Source of the DNA: Variovorax sp. | GTDB taxonomy: Bacteria > Pseudomonadota > Gammaproteobacteria > Burkholderiales > Burkholderiaceae_C | Direction: 5' to 3' | DNA: 64,000 bases | NCBI GenBank assembly: GCA_017744285.1 | Contig: JAGIBP010000014.1 | Location: 1-64,000 of the forward strand | Part shown: positions 1 through 9,505 of the stretch, in pieces | Layout of the letters: each line of letters begins with the position of its first letter | How positions within the stretch are numbered: position 1 is the stretch's first letter | Translations under genes and position numbers: made by a program | Notes under the pieces: generated by a model | Told to the model about the DNA's origin: nothing | Seen by the model: only the letters and a program-made list of their open reading frames with translations | Database searches by the model: none

Positions 1-300
1 CAGACCTCGGGCATCGAGCAGATCAACCAGGCGATCACGCAGATGGACCAGGTGACGCAGCAGAACGCCGCGCTGGTCGAGGAAGCCGCTGCCGCTGCCG
101 CATCGCTGCAGGAGCAGGCCGGCAGCCTTTCGCAAAGGGTGAGCGTGTTCAAGCTGGACGCCCAGGGCCATCGCCCGATGGCCGTCGCACAGCGCGCAGT
201 GCCGGCAAAGCCTGCGCCGATGGTCAAGAAGGCCGCGGCACCGGCGCAGAAGCCCGCCGCGTTTGCCGTGGCAGCAGGCGGCGATTGGGAGTCGTTCTGA
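1..300 (+). CDS. Methyl-accepting chemotaxis protein, C-terminal end (partial)
   Basis: Only the last 99 residues are present; the gene enters from the left edge with an open frame from base 1. The sequence QINQAITQMDQVTQQNAALVEE is split here for brevity (QINQAITQMDQ, then VTQQNAALVEE) and is the distal methylation helix of the cytoplasmic signalling domain. An Ala/Pro-rich flexible linker follows. The protein ends in DWESF, a variant of the NWETF pentapeptide that tethers the adaptation enzymes CheR and CheB in family members. The ligand-binding domain is outside the window, so the stimulus is unknown. The convergent gene 305-697 begins 4 bases after the stop. Confidence 0.93.
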   Translation, partial: QTSGIEQINQAITQMDQVTQQNAALVEEAAAAAASLQEQAGSLSQRVSVFKLDAQGHRPMAVAQRAVPAKPAPMVKKAAAPAQKPAAFAVAAGGDWESF

Positions 301-304
301 CCCG

Positions 305-697
305 CTAGAGCTCCGGCCCGGCCGCCGGATCCGCGTGCTGCTCGTTGAAGCGCTTTTCAGCGGCGCTCAGATGGGTGGTGAGGACGTGCGAGATGACGTT
401 GATGCCAAGGCCCGCGAAGAGCGCGGGCAGCAGGTAGAGCGCCACCCGAACTTCCGAGACGAAGAAGACGTCGTCCGCGAGGGAAGGCGTCGCACTCGCG
501 AGCGTCGCCAGCCGCTGCAGGAAGAAGACATCGATACCCGCGATCGCGACCAGCGTGAATCCGAGAACCAGCACCGTGAAACGCGAGATCGCTCGCTTGG
601 CGATCAGCACGCCGTAGATCGTGAACGGCAGTACGACGGACACGGCCACCATGATCCAGAAGCGCACTTCCGTGAAGACCGAATAGCTGACGTGCAT
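305..697 (-). CDS. Small inner-membrane protein, unknown function
   Basis: This 130-residue protein has no family I recognise. It shows about three hydrophobic helices: residues 12-32 (FWIMVAVSVVLPFTIYGVLI), 40-58 (FTVLVLGFTLVAIAGIDVF) and 84-103 (VALYLLPALFAGLGINVIS). A short polar C-terminal tail ends the protein. Its start has a typical coding pattern and codon use matches the surroundings. It converges with the chemoreceptor gene and is divergent from nothing nearby, so its role cannot be read from context. Confidence 0.75.
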   Translation of the reverse strand: MHVSYSVFTEVRFWIMVAVSVVLPFTIYGVLIAKRAISRFTVLVLGFTLVAIAGIDVFFLQRLATLASATPSLADDVFFVSEVRVALYLLPALFAGLGINVISHVLTTHLSAAEKRFNEQHADPAAGPEL

Positions 698-822
698 GGC
701 TGAAACCTCGGGTGGCTGGAACGGGTAGAGACCGAAGACGCGGAGCTTGGCATGCGTGCCGCCCCGGGATTGTCTAGCGCAGGTAAAGAAATCGGGCCAG
801 CAAATGTCAGCCGTAACGTCGC

Positions 823-2145
823 TCAGCGCTTCGGCGGCGACTTGCCGGGGGCGGAAGGCTTGTGTGGCGACTTCGCTTCGTCAGGGCCGAGCAGCTTGTC
901 CATCGCCTGCCCCACGCGCGCGCCGATCGCGGTGCCCACGCCGGGCAGCACCGCGGTGCCGACCGCCGCGCCCGCCAGCGCAGCGCCGGTGAGCGACAGC
1001 ACAGGCGCATCGAGCGTACCGCCGAGCTTGAGCGGAACACCCACGACGCCATCCACGATGTCGACTGCCGCCTCGCCATCGAGCTTGCGGTTCAACACAG
1101 TGGCCGCGCCGCTCGCGGTGAGCACGCCCGATCTCGCCTTGAGATTGCTGTAGCGCAACATCACGCCGTCGTCGGTGGATTGCGTGTCGAGCGTGCCAGT
1201 CAGCGATTCCAGCCGGGTCAGCCCGCCCCGTGCCGAATCGGGGGCGGTCACGGCCTTGGCGAGATCGAACCCTGTGAGCGTCGCCGGTGCAACAGTGAAG
1301 CGCGTGCGGGAGTGCAGGTGGCGAATCAGCTCGCCGACGTTCGCGCCCTGGGTGTCCACCTCCGTCGGCCCGTTGACTTTGCCTTCGACCGCGCTGTGGC
1401 GCCCGAAGCTGCGCAGGAATGACGCGAGGTCCACGCTCTTCGCCTCCAGCGCGGCGGTGAGCCGCACATGGCCATCGTCTCCGGATTCGAGCCGGGCGGA
1501 GCCGTTCCACGTGCCGCCGCCGAGGTCGATCAAGGTTCGCCAGCGGTCGTCCTCACCCTCTCGCTCGACACGCAAGCGGGCCGGCGGCGAGACGCCCGGC
1601 CGGCGAATCTCGGCTTCGCGGGGGCGCCAATGCGGATCGAAACGCACATCGACGTCGTACGCCAGTGCGATGTCGCGGCGGTCGATCCACGAGATGTCGC
1701 GCAGGCGCACCGTCTGGACGGGCACCTCGGTGAGCGACCAGCCCCCCGCGAGCGCAACCGTCGTATCGCCGCCGTTCCAGCGACCACGGAACGCGCGCAC
1801 GGAAGCGCGCGGCAGCACCGCACCGCTCAGCTCGATTTCGTCGACGGCAACCTTGCGGCCCCAGAGCGAAGCCAGCCGCGGCCGGACCACGATGCGATGC
1901 ACGGTGATCGGCCTTGGCTGCGCGGTCGCGATGTCTTCGAGCTCGATGACCGGCGAGGGCCGCAGCGCCCAATGCGCCGCACCGATGCGCAGGCCGATCC
2001 CCGACGCCTTCTCGAAGCGCGCGGCAATTTCCGAGGCGAGCTGCTCGTCGCTCGGCAACCGGTCGCGAACCCAGATGACCAGTCCGCCCAGCAGCACCAC
2101 CAGCAAGGCGGCGGAGACAGCAATCCAACGTCGCGTCCGGCTCAT
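823..2145 (-). CDS. AsmA-like family protein
   Basis: About 440 residues. I chose the start at MSRTRRWIAVSAALL because it places a membrane anchor (residues 7-27) right at the N-terminus; the upstream in-frame ATG at 2211 would add a polar stretch with no conserved look. The rest is a long beta-rich periplasmic region resembling the AsmA/YhjG group, with a hydrophobic Gly/Ala-rich patch (GAALAGAAVGTAVLPGVGTA) near the C-terminus, as in other AsmA-C proteins. AsmA-family proteins are thought to bridge the envelope and move phospholipid to the outer membrane. The tail is Lys/Pro-rich. Divergent from the thioesterase gene. Confidence 0.75.
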   Translation of the reverse strand: MSRTRRWIAVSAALLVVLLGGLVIWVRDRLPSDEQLASEIAARFEKASGIGLRIGAAHWALRPSPVIELEDIATAQPRPITVHRIVVRPRLASLWGRKVAVDEIELSGAVLPRASVRAFRGRWNGGDTTVALAGGWSLTEVPVQTVRLRDISWIDRRDIALAYDVDVRFDPHWRPREAEIRRPGVSPPARLRVEREGEDDRWRTLIDLGGGTWNGSARLESGDDGHVRLTAALEAKSVDLASFLRSFGRHSAVEGKVNGPTEVDTQGANVGELIRHLHSRTRFTVAPATLTGFDLAKAVTAPDSARGGLTRLESLTGTLDTQSTDDGVMLRYSNLKARSGVLTASGAATVLNRKLDGEAAVDIVDGVVGVPLKLGGTLDAPVLSLTGAALAGAAVGTAVLPGVGTAIGARVGQAMDKLLGPDEAKSPHKPSAPGKSPPKR

Positions 2146-2252
2146 GGGCGTAGCTTGCGCACATCGAGGCCGCTCTGCTGTCAGCGATGAGCGCGTCGTT
2201 TTCTGCGCCAATCGCTATAGTCTGCGCAGCCCGAATCTGGAGAAATTTCCCA

Positions 2253-2681
2253 ATGCGCATCTGGAAGAAAGAAATCTCGGTCGAGGAATTGACCCGAAGC
2301 CACATCGATACGGCGGTCGCCAACCTCGGGATGGAGTTTCTGGAGATCGGGGACGACTTCATCCGGGCTCGCGTTCCCGTCGACAAGCGCACGGTGCAGC
2401 CCTACGGCATCCTGCACGGCGGGGTCTCGGTGGTGCTGGCGGAGACGCTGGGCTCCTGCGGCGCGCACTACTCGGCGCCCGAGGGCCATCGCGCAGTCGG
2501 GCTGGACATCAACGCGAACCACATCCGGTCCGCAACGTCGGGATGGGTCACCGGCACGGCGCGGCCGGTGCACCGGGGCCGGACCACGCAGGTCTGGCAG
2601 ATCGACCTCACCAACGATGCAGGCGAGCTGACCTGCGTCTCGCGCATCACCATGGCCGTGCTGATGCCCGGCGGCAACTGA
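2253..2681 (+). CDS. Hotdog-fold acyl-CoA thioesterase (YdiI/PaaI type)
   Basis: 142 residues, the usual length for this family. The start MRIWKK is preceded by GGAGAA about 8 bases upstream; an in-frame ATG at 2187 lacks a comparable site. The central helix carries YGILHGGVSVVLAETLGS, in which His-Gly-Gly and the Glu of AET are the conserved hydrolase motif of YdiI/EntH-type thioesterases. The family hydrolyses aromatic or medium-chain acyl-CoA or acyl-carrier-protein thioesters in the cytoplasm. The true substrate is not evident. The NCS2 permease follows 72 bases downstream and may be co-transcribed. Confidence 0.88.
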   Translation: MRIWKKEISVEELTRSHIDTAVANLGMEFLEIGDDFIRARVPVDKRTVQPYGILHGGVSVVLAETLGSCGAHYSAPEGHRAVGLDINANHIRSATSGWVTGTARPVHRGRTTQVWQIDLTNDAGELTCVSRITMAVLMPGGN

Positions 2682-2753
2682 CCGTCCCGGCGGCCCGCCG
2701 CGCCTACAACCGCTTTTTGGCAAAAGAAGAAACAAACCAACGAGGAGAAAACC

Positions 2754-4118
2754 ATGAGCGAGTCCTACCTTCCGCGCTGGCAAAAGGTGTCGGCCAGTGC
2801 GGGTGCCGTTGTCACACCCGAACAGCGCCTGCCCTGGCCGCAGACCGCTGCGATGGGCGTGCAACACGTGATCGCGATGTTCGGCGCCACGGTGCTGGCG
2901 CCGATCCTGATGGGGTTCAACCCCAATGTGGCGATCCTCATGAGCGGCATCGGCACGCTGCTGTTCTTCTTCATCACCGGCGGGCGCGTGCCGAGCTACC
3001 TGGGGTCGAGCTTCGCCTTCATCGGCGTCGTGATCGCGGCGACGGGCTATGCGGGCTCGGGGCCGAACACCAATCTCGGCGTGGCACTCGGGGGGATCAT
3101 CGCGTGCGGGCTGGTCTACGTGCTGATCGGCGTGATCGTGGCGCTCACGAACGAGCGGCGCACCAAGCGCGCACCCGTCAAGGGCCTTGAAGGCATGGAG
3201 GTCGAGGAAGTCGAGAACGACGTGGCGGTGCACTGGATCGAGCGGCTGATGCCGCCGGTGGTCACCGGCGCGGTGGTGGCGGTGATCGGGCTCAACCTCG
3301 CGAGCGTGCCGATCAAGAACATGGCGCCCACAGGCTTCGACACCTGGATGCAACTCGTGACCTTCCTGAGCGTGGGCCTGATCGCGGTCTACACGCGCGG
3401 GATGATGCAGCGGCTGCTGATCCTCATGGGGCTGATCGTCGCCAGCATCATCTATGCCCTGCTGACCAACGTGCTCGGGATGGGCAAGCCGATCGATCTC
3501 GGCCCGCTCGCCGCGGCGGCATGGTTCGGCATGCCGACCTTCTCGTCGCCGGTGTTCGACGCGAATGCGATCCTGCTGATCGCGCCGGTGGCCGTCATCC
3601 TCGTGGCTGAAAATCTCGGCCACATCAAGGCCGTCGGAGCCATGACAGGTCGCGACCTCAACCCGTACCTGGGCCGGGCCTTCATCGGCGACGGCGTCGC
3701 GACCATGGTGAGCGGCGCGCTCGGCGGCACCGGCGTGACCACCTATGCGGAAAACATCGGCGTGATGGCCGCGACCAAGATCTATTCGACCGCAATGTTC
3801 GTCGTCGCCGCGCTGATCGCCCTGGTGCTGGGCTTCAGCCCGAAGTTCGGCGCGCTGGTGCAGGCAATCCCGCTGGCAGTGATGGGCGGCGTGAGCATCG
3901 TCGTGTTCGGCCTGATTGCGGTGTCGGGCGCGAAGATCTGGGTCGACAACAAGGTCGATTTCTCGAAGAACAAGAACCTCATCACCGCAGCGATCACGCT
4001 GATCCTCGGCACAGGCGACTTCACACTGAAGTTCGGCCAGTTCGCACTCGGCGGCATCGGCACCGCCACCTTCGGCGCGATCCTGCTCTACGCGCTGCTC
4101 AACCGCTCGGAGAATTGA
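2754..4118 (+). CDS. NCS2 family nucleobase:cation symporter (uracil/xanthine permease)
   Basis: 454 residues with about 12-14 hydrophobic segments. It has the NCS2 signatures: a QHVIAMFG motif in helix 1, the conserved VAENLGHIKAVGAMTGRDL segment (residues 286-304) containing the substrate-binding Glu, and GGTGVTTYAENIGVMAATK around helix 10. The family imports uracil, xanthine or urate with protons or sodium. The AENLGH form and overall length fit the UraA/RutG branch better than the xanthine/urate branch, but this is a judgement. A strong ribosome site, GAGGAGA, precedes the start. Confidence 0.9.
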   Translation: MSESYLPRWQKVSASAGAVVTPEQRLPWPQTAAMGVQHVIAMFGATVLAPILMGFNPNVAILMSGIGTLLFFFITGGRVPSYLGSSFAFIGVVIAATGYAGSGPNTNLGVALGGIIACGLVYVLIGVIVALTNERRTKRAPVKGLEGMEVEEVENDVAVHWIERLMPPVVTGAVVAVIGLNLASVPIKNMAPTGFDTWMQLVTFLSVGLIAVYTRGMMQRLLILMGLIVASIIYALLTNVLGMGKPIDLGPLAAAAWFGMPTFSSPVFDANAILLIAPVAVILVAENLGHIKAVGAMTGRDLNPYLGRAFIGDGVATMVSGALGGTGVTTYAENIGVMAATKIYSTAMFVVAALIALVLGFSPKFGALVQAIPLAVMGGVSIVVFGLIAVSGAKIWVDNKVDFSKNKNLITAAITLILGTGDFTLKFGQFALGGIGTATFGAILLYALLNRSEN

Positions 4119-4227
4119 AATGAAACCTGGTGCAAGAGGTGTTCTGTCAGGTGATAGCGAAGCGTCTGTTTCATGGCGCGGAAGCCACTCCCGTTAGACT
4201 CCAACGCTTTTCGCACCTACGTTTTCC

Positions 4228-4986
4228 ATGGCCGATGCATCCGCCGCGCGCAGCAAGACGGTATTCGAGTTCAAGAGCGCAACGCTGCCGCTGATCGCGG
4301 TCATTCTCCGCACCGCCGATCTCGACGTGCTCGCTGAAGCGCTCGACGCCCAGCTTGCGGATTCCCCCGACTTCTTCGAGCAGGAGCCGGTCGTCATCGA
4401 CCTCTCGCAACTGCAGGACGAAGACGCGGAAGCCGACATCGACTTCGTGCGCCTGCGCGACATGCTTTCGCGCCACCAGACGCAACCCGTCGCAGTGCGT
4501 GGCGGCACCGATGCGCAGAACGCCGCGGCGCGTGCCGCCGGTTTGTCCGTCACCGCGATGCCTGCCGCGCCGGCGCCCAAGGCGGCAACCCCACCCGCAG
4601 AGCCGCCGAGCGAAGCCCCGCAGATCGTGCGCGAGGTGCCGGTGCCGGCCAACGGCACGCTGGTCATCGACAAGCCGCTCCGCTCAGGCCAGCAGGTGTA
4701 CGCGCGCGGGGGCGACGTGATCGTCACGGCCATCGTGAGCTTCGGCGCCGAAGTGATCGCGGACGGCAATGTCCACGTGTACGCACCGCTGCGCGGCAAG
4801 GCGATCGCCGGTGCGCGCGGCAACACCGAGGCGCGCATCTTCACGACCTGCCTGGAGGCGCAGCTCGTCGCCATCGCCGGCATCTATCGCACATCCGAAG
4901 TCCCGCTGCCGCCCGAAGTGGCAGGCAAGGCGGCGCAGATCTCGCTTCAGGACGGCAAGAAGATCCTGATCGAGGCGATCGAATGA
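4228..4986 (+). CDS. minC: Septum site-determining protein MinC
   Basis: 252 residues. The N-terminal domain (about 1-105) is the FtsZ-inhibiting MinC_N fold. A Pro/Ala linker (about 110-140) follows. The C-terminal domain (about 145-250) is the beta-helix that dimerises and binds MinD, with the signature VYARGGDVIVTAIVSFGAEV and GNVHVYAPLRGKAIAGARGN. MinC blocks Z-ring assembly at cell poles. It is first in the order minC-minD-minE; minD starts 50 bases downstream. Confidence 0.97.
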   Translation: MADASAARSKTVFEFKSATLPLIAVILRTADLDVLAEALDAQLADSPDFFEQEPVVIDLSQLQDEDAEADIDFVRLRDMLSRHQTQPVAVRGGTDAQNAAARAAGLSVTAMPAAPAPKAATPPAEPPSEAPQIVREVPVPANGTLVIDKPLRSGQQVYARGGDVIVTAIVSFGAEVIADGNVHVYAPLRGKAIAGARGNTEARIFTTCLEAQLVAIAGIYRTSEVPLPPEVAGKAAQISLQDGKKILIEAIE

Positions 4987-5036
4987 GATTCCGGCATCAA
5001 CCGAACAACTGAAACGAACGAAAGAGGAATGTGGCA

Positions 5037-5852
5037 ATGGCCAAAATTGTGGTGGTGACATCGGGCAAGGGCGGCGTCGGCAAGACGACCACGAGCGCGA
5101 GCTTCGCGTCCGGTCTCGCTCTGGCAGGCAAGAAGACGGCTGTGATCGACTTCGACGTCGGCCTGCGCAACCTCGACCTCATCATGGGCTGTGAGCGCCG
5201 CGTGGTGTTCGACCTGATCAACGTGATCCAGGGCGAAGCCAACCTGAGCCAGGCGCTCATCAAGGACAAACACTGCGAGAACCTCTACGTGCTGGCCGCC
5301 TCGCAGACACGCGACAAGGACGCGCTGACGCAGGACGGCGTCGAGAAGATCCTCAAGGAGCTGGCCGAGCAAGGCTTCGACTACATCGTCTGCGACTCGC
5401 CCGCCGGCATCGAGGTCGGCGCGCTGATGGCGATGCACTTCGCAGACGAAGCGCTCATCGTCACCAACCCCGAGGTGTCCTCGGTGCGCGACTCGGACCG
5501 CATCCTGGGCATGCTGAGCTCCAAGACCAAGCGCGCCAAGGAAGGCGGCGAGCCGATCAAGGAAAACCTGCTGATCACGCGCTACAACCCGAACCGCGTG
5601 GCCGGCGGCCAGATGCTGTCGCTCGAAGACATCCAGGACATCCTGCGCATCAAGCTCATCGGCGTGATCCCCGAGTCCGAGAGCGTGCTGCAGGCCTCCA
5701 ACCAGGGCGTGCCCGCGATCCACGACAAGGACACCGACGTGGCGCAGGCCTACAGCGACGTGGTGGCCCGCTTCCTCGGCGAGGAACGCCCGATGCGCTT
5801 CGTCGATGCCGAGAAACCCGGCTTCTTCAAACGAATCTTCGGAGCGAGGTAG
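5037..5852 (+). CDS. minD: Septum site-determining protein MinD (ParA-type ATPase)
   Basis: 271 residues. Deviant Walker A KGGVGKTT lies at about residues 10-17, with the Lys-signature of the MinD/ParA class. [15 protein letters not shown] is the MinD-specific segment. The C-terminus [10 protein letters not shown] is the amphipathic membrane-targeting helix that oscillates pole to pole. I chose ATG 5037 over GTG 5031, because GAGG lies 9 bases before the ATG and only 3 before the GTG. minE follows 7 bases after the stop. Confidence 0.98.
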   Translation: MAKIVVVTSGKGGVGKTTTSASFASGLALAGKKTAVIDFDVGLRNLDLIMGCERRVVFDLINVIQGEANLSQALIKDKHCENLYVLAASQTRDKDALTQDGVEKILKELAEQGFDYIVCDSPAGIEVGALMAMHFADEALIVTNPEVSSVRDSDRILGMLSSKTKRAKEGGEPIKENLLITRYNPNRVAGGQMLSLEDIQDILRIKLIGVIPESESVLQASNQGVPAIHDKDTDVAQAYSDVVARFLGEERPMRFVDAEKPGFFKRIFGAR

Positions 5853-5859
5853 TAGCCCC

Positions 5860-6135
5860 ATGTCCCTCCTTTCCTTTCTGCTGGGCGAGAAGAAGAAGAC
5901 GGCGAGCGTCGCCAAGGAACGGCTGCAGATCATCCTGGCGCACGAGCGCAGCAGCCTCGGCGGCAAGCGCCCCGACTACCTGCCGGAGCTGCAGCGCGAG
6001 CTGATCGCGGTCATCTCGAAGTACGTGTCGATCAAGGCCGAGGACATCAAGGTCCAGCTCGAGCGGCAGGACGACCTCGAGGTGCTGGAAGTGAAGATCG
6101 AGCTGCCCGACGGCACCGCCGTCGCGACCCGCTGA
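5860..6135 (+). CDS. minE: Cell division topological specificity factor MinE
   Basis: 91 residues, the normal size. The N-terminal region [30 protein letters not shown] contains the membrane-binding helix and the anti-MinCD helix (split: [13 protein letters not shown], then [13 protein letters not shown]). The C-terminal topological-specificity domain dimerises. MinE stimulates MinD ATPase and restricts MinC to the poles. The start at 5860 gives the canonical N-terminus; a longer in-frame ATG at 5806 lies inside minD. It ends the minCDE operon. Confidence 0.97.
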   Translation: MSLLSFLLGEKKKTASVAKERLQIILAHERSSLGGKRPDYLPELQRELIAVISKYVSIKAEDIKVQLERQDDLEVLEVKIELPDGTAVATR

Positions 6136-6244
6136 CGCAGGAGCGGTCGTCGCGGCGCGGCGGCCGCGCGATCATTGCGCGGGGTCAACGAGCGGCCCGC
6201 CGCGCGCCGGTACGCTGGGGTCTTTCGCACCAGGGAGGCCCCCG

Positions 6245-6709
6245 ATGAAGGCTCCGCATCGCTTCGACCCGCTTTCTCTCGATCTGCCGTTCATGGACGA
6301 GGCGCACGACGAGCTCATGCGCCTGCTGGCGATCATCGACGGCACCGATGACGCGCACCTGCCGGCCGCCTGGCGCGACCTCGTCGAATGCGCCGCCCTC
6401 CGCTTCGCGCACGAGGACCAGTGGATGGACGCCACCGGCTACGCCACCCGCAGGGACCACCAGATCCAGCACCGCGTGGTGCTGGAGGTGATGCGCGAGG
6501 CGCTCGCGCAGGCATCCGCGGGGCCAGCGGCCCACGTGCGGCAGATGGCTTGGCAATTCAGGGACTGGTACCACAAGCACGTCCAGACGCTGGACGCCGC
6601 ACTGGCGCTGCACCTGCGCGGCAGGCGCTTCGACCCGGCGAACGGCACGCTCGGGCCGAGGCGCGACAGCACCGCCGGCCCGGCGCTGAACCTTCGGACA
6701 AGCCGCTGA
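6245..6709 (+). CDS. Bacteriohemerythrin-like protein
   Basis: 154 residues. It carries the ligand pattern of a hemerythrin four-helix bundle: PFMDEAHDEL near residue 20, ALRFAHEDQWM near 57, RDHQIQHRVVLEV near 75, and WYHKHVQTLD near 105. These supply the His and carboxylate ligands of a non-haem di-iron site that binds dioxygen. Proteins of this kind act as oxygen stores or sensors. The C-terminal 25 residues after HLRGRRFD look unstructured. Start preceded by GGGAGGCCCCCG. It converges with the gene ending at 6717. Confidence 0.87.
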   Translation: MKAPHRFDPLSLDLPFMDEAHDELMRLLAIIDGTDDAHLPAAWRDLVECAALRFAHEDQWMDATGYATRRDHQIQHRVVLEVMREALAQASAGPAAHVRQMAWQFRDWYHKHVQTLDAALALHLRGRRFDPANGTLGPRRDSTAGPALNLRTSR

Positions 6710-6716
6710 CCGGCAT

Positions 6717-7980
6717 TCAGGCCGCGGCGGCGCCCTCCGCTGGCGCCGACGGCAGCAGGCCGCCCAGCAGCCAGCGCATCAAGTCCGCGACGGAGCGGAT
6801 TTCGCTTCCGAACGGCAGCCGCCCCGCGCCGCGGAAGAACAGCCCCCGCTGGGCTTCCCCGGCCAGCGCATGGCCCAGCATCTTGTCGATGCAGAACTTG
6901 CCCCAGCCCGGCGTGCCATCACGCAGGCCGCAGCGGGCGAGGCAGTCGAAGCGCATCGTGCATTGGATTTCGTGGTGGACCTTGGCCTGCAGCCGCGGCT
7001 CCAGCCGCAGGTACTTGGCAAGCCAGCCCGTGCGTACCGCGCGTGCGGGCAGGCCCGCCACGCTCGTGAACTCGACGATGTCCTCGGCCTTCGCGTCGGC
7101 CAGCACGCGCTTGAAGCCCGGGTCCGCGTCGCATTCGAGCGTGACGGCGAAGGCCGTGCCCAACTGCACGGCCGTCGCGCCGAGCGACTGGACGCGGCGG
7201 ACGTCGTCGAGGCTGCCGATGCCGCCGGCCACGACGAGCGGGATGCGTCCCTCGATGCCGGCCGGCCGAGCGGAAGAATTCCAGCGTCTGCGGCAGCACC
7301 ACTTCGAAGTCGAAACGCGGATCCGCGAGGTCGCCCACCTTCGATGCGCCGAGATGGCCGCCAGCGAGCCGCGGATGCTCGATCACGATCGCATCGGGCA
7401 GGCGCCCCTTCTTTTCCCACTTGCGCACGATGAGCTGCACGCCACGCGCATCGGACAGGATCGGGATCAATGCCGCCCGCGGGTGGTCGCTCGCCAGTTC
7501 GGGCAGGTCCAGCGGCAGGCCGGCGCCGACCACCAGCGCGTCGGCGCCACAGGCCAGCGCATGCCGCACCTGCGCTTCGTAGGCCGACAGCGCCTTCATC
7601 ACGTTCACCGCGACGAGGCCGCGTCCGTCCGCGAGGCGGCGGGCCCGCGCGATCTCGCGCCCGAGGGCCTCGAGGTTCGCGGCATCGATGCGCTCGCGCG
7701 CATCAGGCTCGCCGTCGAGATGCGCGGTCCGCGCCATGAGGTCCGCGTGCAGGCGTCGCAGGTCGACCGAGGAGACCGTGCCCACCGCGCCCAGCCCCGC
7801 GACCGTGCCGGCAAGACCGCCCGCGGAGACACCCACGCCCATGCCGCCCTGCACCACCGGAAGCAGTTCGCGACCCGCGAGGGTCCAGGGGCGAAGGCCG
7901 GAGCGCGAGGCGATCGACTTCAACGCGGCTGCGGTGGCCGCCGCGTCGCCCGGCCCCGCGCAGGAAGCGGTGCACGGCAT
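6717..7980 (-). pseudogene. Nitronate monooxygenase (2-nitropropane dioxygenase family), frameshifted
   Basis: Two reading frames together give one complete family member. The N-terminal frame (7980 down to about 7260) has LLPVVQGGMGVGVSAGGLAG, the FMN-binding start of NPD enzymes, and LPQTLEFFRSAG. The C-terminal frame (about 7260 down to 6717) picks up at VVAGGIGSLDDVRRVQSLGA, the phosphate-binding loop, and runs to the natural end. Removing one base from the GGCC-GGCC repeat near 7257-7268 restores a continuous SAGGIEGRIPLVVAGGIGSL. The family oxidises alkyl nitronates with FMN. Its ATG overlaps the ompW stop (TGATG). It is either a true pseudogene or a single-base error in the read. Confidence 0.82.
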
Positions 7981-8639
7981 CAGAATCGGTACCCGACACC
8001 CGCACCGAACAGCCAGGGATCGAGCTTCACGGTGGAGAGCCTGGCGCCGAACTGCGTCACGTCCGTGCGGATCTGGACCTTCTTGACGTCGAAGTTGAGG
8101 AAGACGTTCTTCGTGAGCGCGATGTCCACCCCGCCGCCCACCGCCAGGCCGAAGCTGTTGCGGTCGAGGTCCAGGGGGCCGACGGTCGGCACGAAGAGAT
8201 TCACCGAGCTGATGCGCGTGTAGTTCAGGCCCACGCCAGCATAGGGGCGGATCTTCGCCTCGGGCATGAAGTGGTACTGCAGCATCAGCGTCGGCGGCAG
8301 GTGCTTGAAGGTGCCGATATCCACCGGTCCGCCCAGCGCACTTTGCTGCACCGTCACCGTTTGCTTCTGCGGGACAGTCAATACCAACTCGGCTGCGAGG
8401 TTGGGCGTGAAGAAATAAGTGACGTCGATCTCGGGGATCGTCTTGTTGTTGACCGTGATGGCATTCGACGGAATGCCCAGCGACGGCACCGGATCGGACT
8501 TGTCGGCGGTGTCGATTCGCACGGCGCGGGCGCGCACCATCCACGAGCCTTGCGGCGCTTCCTGCGCGTCGGCGGGCATGGCGCACAGCGCGCCGAGGAT
8601 CGCGATGGCATTCCATGCGCGCGAACGTATCCTGTTCAT
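7980..8639 (-). CDS. ompW: OmpW family outer-membrane protein
   Basis: 219 residues. A signal peptide ends at ADA-QEA (about residue 26). The mature part is an 8-strand beta-barrel: EIDVTYFFTPNLAAELVLTV, PPTLMLQYHF, RPYAGVGLNYT and a C-terminal GAGVGYRF with the terminal aromatic needed for Bam-dependent insertion. OmpW proteins form narrow hydrophobic channels for small apolar molecules. It is the first gene of a two-gene leftward unit with the nitronate monooxygenase, whose start codon overlaps its stop. Confidence 0.9.
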   Translation of the reverse strand: MNRIRSRAWNAIAILGALCAMPADAQEAPQGSWMVRARAVRIDTADKSDPVPSLGIPSNAITVNNKTIPEIDVTYFFTPNLAAELVLTVPQKQTVTVQQSALGGPVDIGTFKHLPPTLMLQYHFMPEAKIRPYAGVGLNYTRISSVNLFVPTVGPLDLDRNSFGLAVGGGVDIALTKNVFLNFDVKKVQIRTDVTQFGARLSTVKLDPWLFGAGVGYRF

Positions 8640-8883
8640 GAATCAATCTACTCCTGAGTGGACCGGCATCGAGGGTGTGCCGGCAACCGCAGCGAGTGTC
8701 CGTGACGGGTGCGGCGCGCACCCTTGATGCATGACAAGGCCAGCCGCATCGCGCGCCCCGTTGGGGAGGGCGTTGATCCAGGTCAGCAGTTTGCGCACCC
8801 GGGTTTCACACACCGGGGCTTCCATCGAACCGGCCTGTCGGCGTATCGTGGCGGCTCCAACATCAACCTGGAGACATCGCACC

Positions 8884-9381
8884 ATGGCAACCAGCAGAAC
8901 GAGCACGACCGCCGCGAAGAAGGCGGGCTCCACGCGCGGCGGCAGCAGCGCGGCCGATGATGTGCAGGACGCCTTCGTCAGGCCGCTCAAGGGCATGGCG
9001 GAGCGGCTGCAGAACCTGCCGCTGGCGGGCGCGGCCGGCGCGATCGTGGAGAGCGGACGCAAGGACCTGCAGGCGCTCGTGCAGGCCAACGAGAAGTCCT
9101 ACCAGGGGCTGCAGGCGGTCGTGCAGCGGCAGACCGAGATGCTCAAGTCCTCCATCCAGGAATGGCAGAGCGCCGTCAAGGGCATGTCGGGGGGCGATCC
9201 GCGCGAGAACCTCTCCAAGCTCGATGCGATGGGGAAAGCGGCCTTCAAGCAGGCGCTGGACGACATCCGCGAACTGTCCGAAATGGCCGCGAGGTCGCAG
9301 TCCGAGGCTTTCGAGGTGGTGCGCAAGCGCATCGGCGAGAACGTGGACGAGGTGAGCAAGCTGTTGCGCAGCCGCAAATAG
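8884..9381 (+). CDS. Phasin family protein
   Basis: 165 residues, mostly helical. A low-complexity Ser/Thr/Ala head (1-22) precedes a long amphipathic region with heptad character: KGMAERLQNLPLAGAAGAIV, KDLQALVQANEKSYQGLQAV, and a tail RKRIGENVDEVSKLLRSRK. The motif QANEKSYQGLQAVVQRQTEM is typical of phasin_2-type polyhydroxyalkanoate granule coat proteins. Phasins coat PHA granules and control their number and size. ATG 8884 is preceded by GGAGA and starts where family members start; the longer in-frame extension to 8731 is not conserved in character. Confidence 0.8.
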   Translation: MATSRTSTTAAKKAGSTRGGSSAADDVQDAFVRPLKGMAERLQNLPLAGAAGAIVESGRKDLQALVQANEKSYQGLQAVVQRQTEMLKSSIQEWQSAVKGMSGGDPRENLSKLDAMGKAAFKQALDDIRELSEMAARSQSEAFEVVRKRIGENVDEVSKLLRSRK

Positions 9382-9505
9382 CCCCGCCCGGCGCCGGCCT
9401 CGGCGCTTGTCCTTCGCGAAAACGAGAAATACGCCCGTGACCTGACGCGCAGGAAGCGTACATTGGGCAGGTTTCCTCCAGCGATCCGACGATCACGAAT
9501 CAGCC

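Noticed and set aside
2682-2753. Possible xanthine (NMT1-type) riboswitch before the NCS2 permease
   Set aside because: The leader has CTACAACC and short GC arms, but I cannot match it to the riboswitch consensus with confidence; a covariance-model search would decide.
8640-8883. Gene between ompW and the phasin gene
   Set aside because: The frames here lack a convincing start or codon bias; the phasin frame extends upstream only by chance.
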